Positions 7,221 to 14,551 of a stretch of DNA of 22,975 bases are shown in pieces. Origin of the DNA: Bacilli bacterium. GTDB taxonomy: Bacteria > Bacillota_I > Bacilli_A > RF39 > UBA660. The stretch lies in NCBI GenBank assembly GCA_028684435.1, contig JAQUFX010000015.1:1-22975 (forward strand). Reading direction: 5' to 3'. The notes under the pieces are model-generated. The model was not told the DNA's origin and did not search any database. It worked only from the letters and a program-made list of their open reading frames with translations. Position numbers and translations under genes: made by a program. Positions within the stretch are counted from its first letter, which is position 1. Every line of letters begins with the position of its first letter.

Positions 7221-9878
7221 ATGAAAAAGAAAGAATTTTTAATTAGTGTTGTTATACCAATATATAATGTTGGAGAATATTTAAATGAGAGTATAAACAG
7301 TGTAATAAAACAAACTATAGGTTTTAAAAATATACAATTAATACTTGTTAATGATGGAAGTATCGATAATAGTGGTGAAATATGTGAATATTATGCAAAA
7401 AAATATCCGGATAATATTGTATATATCAAACAAAAAAATGCTGGTGTTTCCGCTGCAAGAAATAGAGGTTTGCTAAAAGTAAAAGCAAAATATATTAACT
7501 TTTTAGATGGTGATGACAAATGGGATATAAATGCTTATGAACAAGGTATAAAATTTCTTGATGAAAATCAAATTATTGATATGGTTTCATTTCCCATGAT
7601 TAAATTTGGAGGAAAAACTGGAGGCCATTATTTAAACTATAAATTTCAAAATAAAATGATTATTTCTACTGTCAAAAATCCGGATTATATTCAAAATAGT
7701 ATTTCTTCGACAATAATTCGAACTCATCAAATAAAGTCACAAAATTTATTTTTTGATGAAAGAATAAAAATAAGTGAAGATATGGTTTTTATTTATCAGC
7801 TTATTTTACCAAAGTTAGTTTATGGAACAATTGATACTGCAAATTATAATTATAGAACTAGAAATGATTGTTCTAGTGCAATAGATAATTCAATGTATAA
7901 TCCAAGTTGGTACAATGAGACTTTACATATCGGTTGGAATAAGATTATTGAAGAATCTATAAAATTATATGGGTATGTTATAGAATATGTTCAGACTTTT
8001 ATATTATATGAATATAAATGGAGAATAAATGTATCTTGGAATAATAGTTCGTTAGACAAAAATAAATGGGAAAATTATTTATCTGACTTGAAAGACTTTT
8101 TAAAGTATGTAGACGATTCTACTGTTTTCAAAATGAGATTTTTGTCTCAAAAAGAAAAAGAAAATTATTTTTTATTTAAGTATGGTTCAAGTTTGTTTAA
8201 TAAGTTTAGATTAAAAAATGAGCAAATATTAATAGACAATAATATATTATTAAAATTTACAGATTTAAATTTATTCATTGATAATATTGTTGCAGAAGAA
8301 GATAGATTAATATTATATGGCAGAGATTTATTACCTATTGGACATGAAAAAAAAGATGTGTATTTTGTGGATAATTTGGGTAATAAATATTTATTAGATT
8401 ATTATGATGTTCCGCAAAATTTAACTTATCAAAATATACATTCGGATAAAATAGGTTTTAAAGTAGTAATAAAGTTAATAAAGGGTTTAAATGCTATCTC
8501 TGCAGGAATATCGATAAATAATCAACATAAAAAGATTAAATTAAAAATAATAAATGCAGCAAGTTTAAGATCTTCTTTTTCGTCATTATATATAATTAGA
8601 AAAAAATATATATTAAAATATTTGAATAAAGAAAAAAAATTAGTAATATATAATAATAAATTTTTAAAAAAATTGTATTTGGAGCTAAAATGTACAATAA
8701 ATCTATTAAAACGCAAAAAATTTAAAAGCATAATATATAGATTGTTAGGAAAAATATCAAAAATTTTTAATCTTAGAGAAGTATGGATAATTTCTGATAG
8801 AATTGATGCCGCAAATGATAATGGTGAAGCGTTTTTTAATTATATGATGAAATTTAAAAAATCTTTAAAAAGAAAAGTATATTTTACAATTAGTAAAGAA
8901 AGTCCAGATTTTAAAAGATTAAAAAAAATAGGTAACGTAATTGATGTAAATTCGATAAAGTATAAAATAATATTTTTTAAAGCCAAACTTATAATTTCTT
9001 CGCATATTGATACTATAGTTGATAATCCATTTGGAAAAAACTCACTATACATTAAAGATTTATATCCTAGATATAATGTTTTCTTACAGCATGGTATTAT
9101 TAAAGATGATTTATCTTCTTGGTTAAATATAAATTCTAAAAAAATTGATTTATTTATTACATCATCAAAATATGAGTATGATTCTCTCTTTGATTGTAAG
9201 TATAATTTTGAAAGAGAAAATGTAATTTTAACTGGTTTAGCAAGATATGATAAATTAGAAAGAAATAATAAGAATAAAGAAATTATTATAATGCCAACAT
9301 GGCGAAGAAGTTTGGCTTCTAAAATTGACCAAAAGACTGGAAAAAGAAGTGCAATTGAATCCTTTGTAAATAGTCAATATTTTAATATATATAATAATCT
9401 TATTAATAATAAAAGGCTATTAGATGCTTTAAAAAAATATGGTTATAAATTAAGATTTGTTCCTCATAATAATATGCAACAGTATATAAAGAATTTTAAA
9501 AAACAAAAAGATGTAATTTTTCAATATAGCAATGTTAATTATTCAAAATTATTTAGCGATTCTGCTATACTTATAACAGATTATTCAAGTGTAGCATTTG
9601 ATTTTGGTTATTTAAGAAAACCATTATTATATTTTCAATTTGATAAAGAAAGTTTTTATAAAGAACAAATATATGATATTGGCTATTTTGATTATGAAGA
9701 AATGGGATTGGGACCAGTTGAATATAATATTGATTCGCTAATAGATCAAATAATTAAAATATTAAAAAATGATGCAACGTTAGATTCAAAATATGAAAAA
9801 AGAATAAATGATTTTTTTGCATTTAATGATTCTAACAATTGCGAAAGAACTTACGACAAAATAATAAAACTGAAATAG
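7221..9878 (+). CDS. GgaB-like bifunctional GT2 / glycerophosphotransferase-type protein
   Basis: The protein is 885 residues from ATG 7221. I prefer this to the GTG at 7212 because AGGTGG (7210-7215) is correctly spaced for it and would be consumed by the upstream start. Residues 1-110 are a GT2 core: SVVIPIYNVGEYL, VNDGSIDNSG, AGVSAARNRGLLK and DGDD. A central part at about 335-470 reads as alternating beta strands with no enzyme motif. The C-terminal third is Glyphos_transf: FLQHGI with the conserved His at about 624, TGLARYDKL, PTWRRS, FVPHNN with the second His, and ITDYSSVAFDF with its Asp at about 787. Here WHG is replaced by QHG, a variant seen in the sugar-phosphate branch of the family. 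Size and layout recall Bacillus subtilis GgaB of the minor, glycosyl-phosphate teichoic acid. It may transfer a sugar-phosphate rather than glycerol-phosphate; this is inferred. Confidence 0.88.
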   Translation: MKKKEFLISVVIPIYNVGEYLNESINSVIKQTIGFKNIQLILVNDGSIDNSGEICEYYAKKYPDNIVYIKQKNAGVSAARNRGLLKVKAKYINFLDGDDKWDINAYEQGIKFLDENQIIDMVSFPMIKFGGKTGGHYLNYKFQNKMIISTVKNPDYIQNSISSTIIRTHQIKSQNLFFDERIKISEDMVFIYQLILPKLVYGTIDTANYNYRTRNDCSSAIDNSMYNPSWYNETLHIGWNKIIEESIKLYGYVIEYVQTFILYEYKWRINVSWNNSSLDKNKWENYLSDLKDFLKYVDDSTVFKMRFLSQKEKENYFLFKYGSSLFNKFRLKNEQILIDNNILLKFTDLNLFIDNIVAEEDRLILYGRDLLPIGHEKKDVYFVDNLGNKYLLDYYDVPQNLTYQNIHSDKIGFKVVIKLIKGLNAISAGISINNQHKKIKLKIINAASLRSSFSSLYIIRKKYILKYLNKEKKLVIYNNKFLKKLYLELKCTINLLKRKKFKSIIYRLLGKISKIFNLREVWIISDRIDAANDNGEAFFNYMMKFKKSLKRKVYFTISKESPDFKRLKKIGNVIDVNSIKYKIIFFKAKLIISSHIDTIVDNPFGKNSLYIKDLYPRYNVFLQHGIIKDDLSSWLNINSKKIDLFITSSKYEYDSLFDCKYNFERENVILTGLARYDKLERNNKNKEIIIMPTWRRSLASKIDQKTGKRSAIESFVNSQYFNIYNNLINNKRLLDALKKYGYKLRFVPHNNMQQYIKNFKKQKDVIFQYSNVNYSKLFSDSAILITDYSSVAFDFGYLRKPLLYFQFDKESFYKEQIYDIGYFDYEEMGLGPVEYNIDSLIDQIIKILKNDATLDSKYEKRINDFFAFNDSNNCERTYDKIIKLK

Positions 9879-9893
9879 TTTGGAGATGATGTT

Positions 9894-11396
9894 ATGAAAA
9901 AAATAATTAAAAATAATATTAGTTATTTGATTATTATTACTTTTTTCTTGTTTTTATGTTATCTTTTTCCTTATACAGGAGATGACTGGGCTTGGGGAAG
10001 TGAAATTGGTATTGAACGCTTCAACACATTTTTTCAGGATTATAATGGGAGATATTTAGGAAATATAATAGTTTTAATTTTAACTAGATCAAATATTATA
10101 AAAACTATAGTAATGGCTTTTACGTTTTTTGGAATAATATACTTTTCATCACGAATTGTCAATAAAAATATATATTATATGTATATTTCTTTAATGTTTT
10201 TCTTGTTTTTACCAATAGACATTTTAAGACAAAGTGTTGTTTGGACTTCTGGTTTTAGTAATTATGCAATATCTGCATTATTAATTTTAATATTTATTTA
10301 TTTAATAAAAGATATTTTTCAAAAATATGAAGTAGATAAATCTAAAATAAGAATTATTTTTTTCTTCTTATTATCTTTTAGTGCGTCACTTTTTATAGAA
10401 AATATAACAATCTTTAATATAATAATATCAATTTTTCTAATTTCATATTCATATTTAAAATATAAAAAAGTTACTTTAAGTAAAATATTTTATTTGTTAG
10501 GTTCTTTATTTGGCACATTATTTATGTTTACAAATGGTGCTTATAACAATATAGCAAATCATAATGATACATATAGATCATTTGCGAGTGGATTTAGTGA
10601 ACTGTTAAACAGGGCTTACACTAATTATTTTGATGTAATTTATAAAGATATGATATTTAATAATTTATTTATTAATATAGCTATTGTTTTATTATTAATA
10701 ATATCTACATTTAAATTTTTTCAAAAAAATATAATGATAAGCAATAAAACAAAATTTATTATTTATTCTTTTCTAAGTATTATAATATCATATGCTACAT
10801 ATTCATTACTGAAACATTTGTATCCCAGTTGGGAAATATTATTAAAATATACAATTATATTTGAAGGTTTATTTAGTTTAGCTTTTCTTTGTGGAATGAT
10901 AGGAATAATATTTTTCACTATTCAAGATAAATTTAAAAGACAAAAATTAATGTTTTATATTTTTAGTATTATAATTATGGTAATACCTCTTTTATTTGTT
11001 ACTCCGATTGGAGCAAGAAATTTTTTTGTCACTTATGTTATATTTATCGTGATTATAAATGAACTTTTAAATAATCTTTTTAAAATAAAAAATATTAGAA
11101 AAATTGCTAAAACATCTATTATAGTTTCATTAACAATAGCTATTTATTTATTAAGTATATATATATATATATATTTTATAAATAATGAGCGGAATAATTA
11201 CATTTATAATGAAAGTAAAGTATCAAAAGAAATTATAATTCCAATTTTACCTTATCAACAATATTTGTGGACATCTACGCCACAAAAAAACTCAATATGG
11301 GAAACTAGATATAAATTATTTTATAATATAAATCCTGAAGTAAGTTTTTCTATCATATCATATAAAGAATGGATTAAATATCAAAAAAGTCAATAA
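9894..11396 (+). CDS. DUF6056-like polytopic membrane protein, candidate GT-C glycosyltransferase
   Basis: This is a 500-residue membrane protein with about 11 hydrophobic segments. After the first helix comes PYTGDDWAWG (Asp30-Asp31-Trp32), then NGRYLGN, a pattern I associate with DUF6056. An acidic pair in the first extracytoplasmic loop is also the hallmark of GT-C enzymes, which use polyprenyl-phosphate sugars outside the membrane. A role in decorating exported teichoic acid is therefore plausible but unproven. The C-terminal 70 residues are hydrophilic and outward or periplasm-like. GGAGATGA supplies a good ribosome site 15 bases after the preceding stop. A 19-base TA dinucleotide run (11156-11174) codes for IYIYIY in the last helix. 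The gene sits between the polymerases and the first exporter and is presumably co-transcribed. Confidence 0.75.
   Translation: MKKIIKNNISYLIIITFFLFLCYLFPYTGDDWAWGSEIGIERFNTFFQDYNGRYLGNIIVLILTRSNIIKTIVMAFTFFGIIYFSSRIVNKNIYYMYISLMFFLFLPIDILRQSVVWTSGFSNYAISALLILIFIYLIKDIFQKYEVDKSKIRIIFFFLLSFSASLFIENITIFNIIISIFLISYSYLKYKKVTLSKIFYLLGSLFGTLFMFTNGAYNNIANHNDTYRSFASGFSELLNRAYTNYFDVIYKDMIFNNLFINIAIVLLLIISTFKFFQKNIMISNKTKFIIYSFLSIIISYATYSLLKHLYPSWEILLKYTIIFEGLFSLAFLCGMIGIIFFTIQDKFKRQKLMFYIFSIIIMVIPLLFVTPIGARNFFVTYVIFIVIINELLNNLFKIKNIRKIAKTSIIVSLTIAIYLLSIYIYIYFINNERNNYIYNESKVSKEIIIPILPYQQYLWTSTPQKNSIWETRYKLFYNINPEVSFSIISYKEWIKYQKSQ
11156..11174 (+). repeat. TA dinucleotide tract inside the membrane protein gene
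   Basis: About 9.5 uninterrupted TA repeats lie within codons for alternating Ile/Tyr. Loss or gain of one unit would shift the frame and drop the hydrophilic tail. Such tracts can also arise neutrally in a genome this rich in A/T. Confidence 0.6.
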
Positions 11397-11416
11397 ACAT
11401 TTTATATTATAAAAAA

Positions 11417-11427
11417 ATTGTTATAAT
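11417..11427 (+). promoter_or_regulatory. ATTGTTATAAT element upstream of the first tagG, possible internal promoter
   Basis: The 59-base gap before the GTG start of tagG carries ATTGTTATAAT, containing a perfect -10 (11422-11427), followed by GAAGAAAGG. The same element and flanks occur ahead of the second tagG (13725-13735) and in the 3' end of the intact tagA domain (2441-2451). No good -35 is seen, so promoter function is a proposal. Confidence 0.35.
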
Positions 11428-11455
11428 AAAGAAGAAAGGATCGAAGTGATTAGCA

Positions 11456-12247
11456 GTGAAAGATATTACTAAATTTATAAAAAATCTTAAGCTATATTTT
11501 AAATATGCAATACGCTCAGCAAAAGCAGAATTGAAAAGTGAAATAACTGATTCATATTTAAATTGGCTATGGTGGATTATAGAACCATTAAGTTTTATGT
11601 TAATATATGCTTTTGTATTTGGTTATGTATTTAAAAATACTGAACAATATTTTATACCTTTTGTTTTAATCGGTATAACTGTTTGGGAATTTTTTAGTAG
11701 AATGATTAACGGAAGTGTAAAACTAGTTTTAAATAATAAGGATTTGATTACAAAAGTTTATATACCAAAGTATGTTTTACTTTTATCTAAGTCACTTACC
11801 TATTTATTTAAATTATTTATATCTTTTGGAATTTTAGTTATTATTATGATTTTCTTAAATGTTCCTTTTACATTAAAAATGTTATATTTTATACCGATTT
11901 TATTTACATTATATGTAATTTCATTTGGCATTGGCTTAATATTAATGCATTATGGAGTTTATATACAAGATCTTTCAAATTTAACTAATATTGTATTAAG
12001 ATGTGTATTTTATTTGTCAGGAGTTTTTTACAATATTAGTACAAGAATAGAAGGAATCATTCAAGTTTTCTTATTACAAGTTAACCCAGTTGCCTTTTTA
12101 ATGAATGAATTTAGAAAAATATTAATATATAATACAACGCCTAGCTTTGAAGGGTTATTGTTTTGGCTTGCTATAGGATCAGTTTTAACTTATATAGGAA
12201 TACATATTATTCATGAAAATGAAAATAGTTATGCAAAGGTGATATAA
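11456..12247 (+). CDS. tagG: Teichoic acid/polysaccharide ABC exporter permease, TagG-type (first copy)
   Basis: This 263-residue ABC-2 type permease has six hydrophobic segments. The family's short cytosolic interface region is at residues 10-35 (YAIRSAKAELKSEI), followed by WLWWIIEPLSFMLIY. A conserved KVYIPKY element and the periplasmic reentrant region before VNPVAFLMNEFRKIL are also present. TagG pairs with TagH to move lipid-linked WTA across the membrane. The start is a GTG: the only upstream in-frame codons before a stop are TTA and GCA, and the best purine-rich ribosome site (GAAAGGA, 11433-11439) is rather far away, with AAGTGAT nearer. The stop overlaps the tagH start by one base (TAATG). 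It differs clearly from the second copy at 13758, so the pair is not a recent duplication. Confidence 0.9.
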   Translation: MKDITKFIKNLKLYFKYAIRSAKAELKSEITDSYLNWLWWIIEPLSFMLIYAFVFGYVFKNTEQYFIPFVLIGITVWEFFSRMINGSVKLVLNNKDLITKVYIPKYVLLLSKSLTYLFKLFISFGILVIIMIFLNVPFTLKMLYFIPILFTLYVISFGIGLILMHYGVYIQDLSNLTNIVLRCVFYLSGVFYNISTRIEGIIQVFLLQVNPVAFLMNEFRKILIYNTTPSFEGLLFWLAIGSVLTYIGIHIIHENENSYAKVI

Positions 12248-12981
12248 TGGAAAAGTATGCAATTACAGTAGATGATTTACATATAAGTTATAAAGGTTTA
12301 AAAAAGATGTCTATAAGATCCACATTTTTTAATAAAAAAAATAAGGAAAAAGTAGATATCATTAAGGCAGTAAATGGGGTTTCATTAAAAATAGAAAAAG
12401 GAAAAATATTAGGTATAATAGGTAAAAATGGAAGTGGCAAATCCACAATGCTTCGTGCTATAGCAGGTATTTTTTCTCCTGATAAAGGAAGTATTAATTT
12501 ATATGGAAATTCTATATCATTACTTTCTATTGGAGTAGGATTTAATAAAAAATTAACAGGTCGTGAGAATATTTATTTATCAGGATTATTATTAGGTTTT
12601 ACTGAAGATGAAATAAGAAAAAAGGAAAAACAAATTATTGATTTTGCTGATATTGGTAAATTTATATATAAACCAGTTAGGATGTATTCAACTGGAATGC
12701 ATTCTAAATTAGCTTTTGCAATTACTGCTATTTTAGAAACCGATATAATGCTAATTGACGAAGTATTGAGTGTAGGTGATATTCAATTTCGTAAAAAAAG
12801 TTATAATAAAATGAAAGAACTTATTTCAGCAGAACATAGAACAGTAATAATTGTTTCACATAGTACAGAAAATTTAAAAGAATTATGTGATGAAGTTTTA
12901 TGGCTTCATAATGGCAAAATAAAAATGATAGGCAAACCGGAAGAGGTTTTAAAAAAATATGAAGAATTTATGGGGAATTAA
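12247..12981 (+). CDS. tagH: Teichoic acid/polysaccharide ABC exporter ATPase, TagH-type (first copy)
   Basis: This 244-residue ATPase has Walker A GKNGSGKST at 59-67, the family's modified signature YSTGMHSKLAFA, Walker B IMLIDEVLSVGD with Asp171-Glu172, and the switch His in IVSHS. The N-terminal extension before the P-loop, with RSTFFNKKNKEKVDI, is the TagH/Wzt-type region. It lacks the long C-terminal extension of B. subtilis TagH and the sugar-binding domain of some Wzt proteins, so substrate choice would rest on TagG or the lipid-linked end. AAAGGTGA precedes the ATG, which overlaps the tagG stop by one base. It energises export of the polymer made by the upstream operon genes. Confidence 0.93.
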   Translation: MEKYAITVDDLHISYKGLKKMSIRSTFFNKKNKEKVDIIKAVNGVSLKIEKGKILGIIGKNGSGKSTMLRAIAGIFSPDKGSINLYGNSISLLSIGVGFNKKLTGRENIYLSGLLLGFTEDEIRKKEKQIIDFADIGKFIYKPVRMYSTGMHSKLAFAITAILETDIMLIDEVLSVGDIQFRKKSYNKMKELISAEHRTVIIVSHSTENLKELCDEVLWLHNGKIKMIGKPEEVLKKYEEFMGN

Positions 12982-12992
12982 AGGAGTAAGAA

Positions 12993-13388
12993 ATGAAAAA
13001 AGTTTTAACATATGGCACATTTGATATATTACATTATGGTCATATAAGATTACTAAAAAGAGCAAAAGATTTAGGGGACTTCTTAATAGTTGCTATTTCA
13101 ACTGATCAGTTTAATGAATTAAAAGGAAAAAAATCATATTATAGTTATGAAAATCGTAAAGAAATGTTAGAAGCAATTAAGTATGTTGATTTAGTTATTC
13201 CTGAAAATAATTGGGAACAAAAAATATCAGATGTAAAAGATTATAATGTTGATATTGTAGTAATGGGTAGTGATTGGGCTGATAGTGACCGCTTTGAGTA
13301 TTTACGGGAATATTGTGATGTTGTATATTTAGATCGTACTGAAGGTATATCAACTACCGAAATTAAAAAAAGCATTAATAAAAGATAG
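12993..13388 (+). CDS. tagD: Glycerol-3-phosphate cytidylyltransferase TagD
   Basis: This 131-residue protein is the usual length for TagD. It has KVLTYGTFDILHYGH with the HxGH nucleotidyl-transfer motif at residues 14-17, MGSDW, and the second signature RTEGISTT near residue 113. It condenses CTP and sn-glycerol-3-phosphate to CDP-glycerol, the donor for the TagB/TagF-type enzymes encoded earlier in the same operon. A strong AAGGAG site lies ahead of the ATG, 11 bases after tagH. It is the last gene before a terminator. Motifs appear intact and the call is firm. Confidence 0.96.
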   Translation: MKKVLTYGTFDILHYGHIRLLKRAKDLGDFLIVAISTDQFNELKGKKSYYSYENRKEMLEAIKYVDLVIPENNWEQKISDVKDYNVDIVVMGSDWADSDRFEYLREYCDVVYLDRTEGISTTEIKKSINKR

Positions 13389-13430
13389 CAAATAACATCA
13401 TTATATTTAAAGATATAAAAATCAAATAAG

Positions 13431-13461
13431 TAAAAATATTCACTTTTTGTGAATATTTTTA
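13431..13461 (+). terminator. Rho-independent terminator after tagD
   Basis: A perfect 13-base inverted repeat, TAAAAATATTCAC (13431-13443) with GTGAATATTTTTA (13449-13461), has a 5-T loop. It is built like the terminator at 2564-2595. It ends the first operon 43 bases after the tagD stop, so the following exporter needs its own promoter. Confidence 0.72.
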
Positions 13462-13538
13462 GTGTTTGTACATTTTAGTTAAAACTTATTAATAAAATAA
13501 GAACTAATGATCTTTATTAGTATTAGGAATTTTAAATA

Positions 13539-13740
13539 ATGAAAGCAAGAGTTGAAAATAAATTAAAGAAATTAAAATATAATGTTGATTTGGAAATATA
13601 AAAAATCTCCAAAATTATTGCTGAACTTAATTTAGATTGGCTTTATATAATGATTAAAGAACCCAAAAGAATAAAGTTAAATTTAAAAATATTTTCTTTA
13701 TATTTCTAGTAATATTTAAGAATAATTGTTATAATAATAG
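13539..13740 (+). pseudogene. tagA remnant: Degraded remnant of a second tagA (GT26 C-terminal part)
   Basis: One reading frame from 13602 gives KISKIIAELNLDWLY, then MIKEPKRIKLNLKIF, then a stop at 13707-13709. This aligns directly with the C-terminus of the intact TagA domain (SRIIKLNLEWIYRMV, then MEPTRIKINLNII). After a one-base shift the match resumes as LVIFKNNCYN, against LVIFKNDCYN in the intact protein. Upstream in the same frame, 13539-13598 reads MKARVENKLKKLKYNVDLEI, like the KGIAEKVKKVLEDKYPRILI helix-strand of TagA, and stops at 13599. About 60 intervening residues, including the GTPxQE and GGTFD motifs, are deleted. The C-terminal match is firm; the upstream part is moderate. 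This fills most of the 369-base gap between tagD and the second tagG; apart from this remnant, the 13431-13461 terminator and a promoter-like element, I see nothing in the gap. Confidence 0.82.
13725..13735 (+). promoter_or_regulatory. ATTGTTATAAT element upstream of the second tagG, possible promoter
   Basis: It lies at the very end of the tagA remnant, 22 bases before the tagG ATG, and contains TATAAT (13730-13735). Because a terminator lies at 13431-13461, the second operon needs a promoter in this gap. No clear -35 is visible at 16-18 bases upstream. Confidence 0.35.
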
Positions 13741-13757
13741 AAGTAAGGTGAAAATTA

Positions 13758-14543
13758 ATGATACAAAAAATATTATACAATTTTAAAAAATATAAATTTT
13801 TATTGCAACAGTTAGTTTCTAGAGATTTTAAGGTTAAATATAAAAGAAGTGTGTTGGGTATTTTATGGAGTTTATTATATCCGATTTTAATGATGGCTGT
13901 ACTTGCTATAGTATTTACTAATGTATTTAAATTTAGTACACCTGGAGTAAATTATTTAGTTTATTTAATAATTGGCTTAGTTATTTTTAATTATTTTAGT
14001 GAAGCGTCTAATTTAGCTATGAGTAGTATAGTTAGTAATTTTTCACTTATTAATAAAGTATATATGCCTAAATATGTTTTTCCTTTATCTAAATGTTTAT
14101 TTGTTGGAATCAATTTTTTATTAACTTTAATTCCTTTATATGTGGTTATTATAGTTTCAGGAACAGAATTAAATATTTATCATTTACTATTACCTTATGT
14201 ATTTATATGCTTATTTATGTTTACTTTGGGTATGGGTTTATTATTAGCAACTATTTCAGTGTTTTTAAGAGATATGTTTTATATATATGGTATTATTCAA
14301 ACAATGTGGCTTTATTTGACTCCGGTTATGTATGATATATCAATGATCCCTGAAAATTTTCAAACTTTATTTAAATTAAATCCTTTATATCAATTTATTA
14401 ATTTTGCTCGATCTATAATATTATATAAGAATATACCTACTATAGGTCAATGGGCTGGTTGTGGTGTTTCAGCAGTTGTTGTATTGATATTTGGAATTTA
14501 TATTTTTAGAAAGAAACAAGATAAGTTTATTTATTATGTGTAG
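13758..14543 (+). CDS. tagG: Teichoic acid/polysaccharide ABC exporter permease, TagG/Wzm-type (second copy)
   Basis: This 261-residue ABC-2 permease has the canonical amphipathic gate helix and entry motif SRDFKVKYKRSVLGILWSLL, six membrane segments, KVYMPKYVFPLSK, the reentrant LTPVMYDISMIP segment and the LNPLYQFINFARSII exit motif. It fits textbook O-antigen/teichoic acid permeases more closely than the first copy does. AAGGTGA precedes the ATG. It starts a new transcription unit with its ATPase partner eight bases downstream. It probably exports a different glycan, made or modified by the glycosyltransferases that follow; this is inferred from gene order. Confidence 0.92.
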   Translation: MIQKILYNFKKYKFLLQQLVSRDFKVKYKRSVLGILWSLLYPILMMAVLAIVFTNVFKFSTPGVNYLVYLIIGLVIFNYFSEASNLAMSSIVSNFSLINKVYMPKYVFPLSKCLFVGINFLLTLIPLYVVIIVSGTELNIYHLLLPYVFICLFMFTLGMGLLLATISVFLRDMFYIYGIIQTMWLYLTPVMYDISMIPENFQTLFKLNPLYQFINFARSIILYKNIPTIGQWAGCGVSAVVVLIFGIYIFRKKQDKFIYYV

Positions 14544-14551
14544 GTGATAAT

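Noticed and set aside
8522..9052. Minus-strand open frames of about 70 codons opposite the GgaB-like gene
   Set aside because: They lie wholly inside a well-supported gene, have low-complexity Phe/Ile/Leu-rich products typical of antisense AT-rich sequence, and show no ribosome site or recognisable motif. The same holds for minus-strand frames at 14527-14820, 15227-15430, 18650-18841 and 19889-20152 and the plus-strand frame at 14093-14335.
13462..13757. A riboswitch or regulatory RNA in the gap before the second tagG
   Set aside because: The conserved-looking sequence is explained by coding similarity to the TagA C-terminus with stops, a frameshift and a deletion. I see no strong secondary structure after the terminator.
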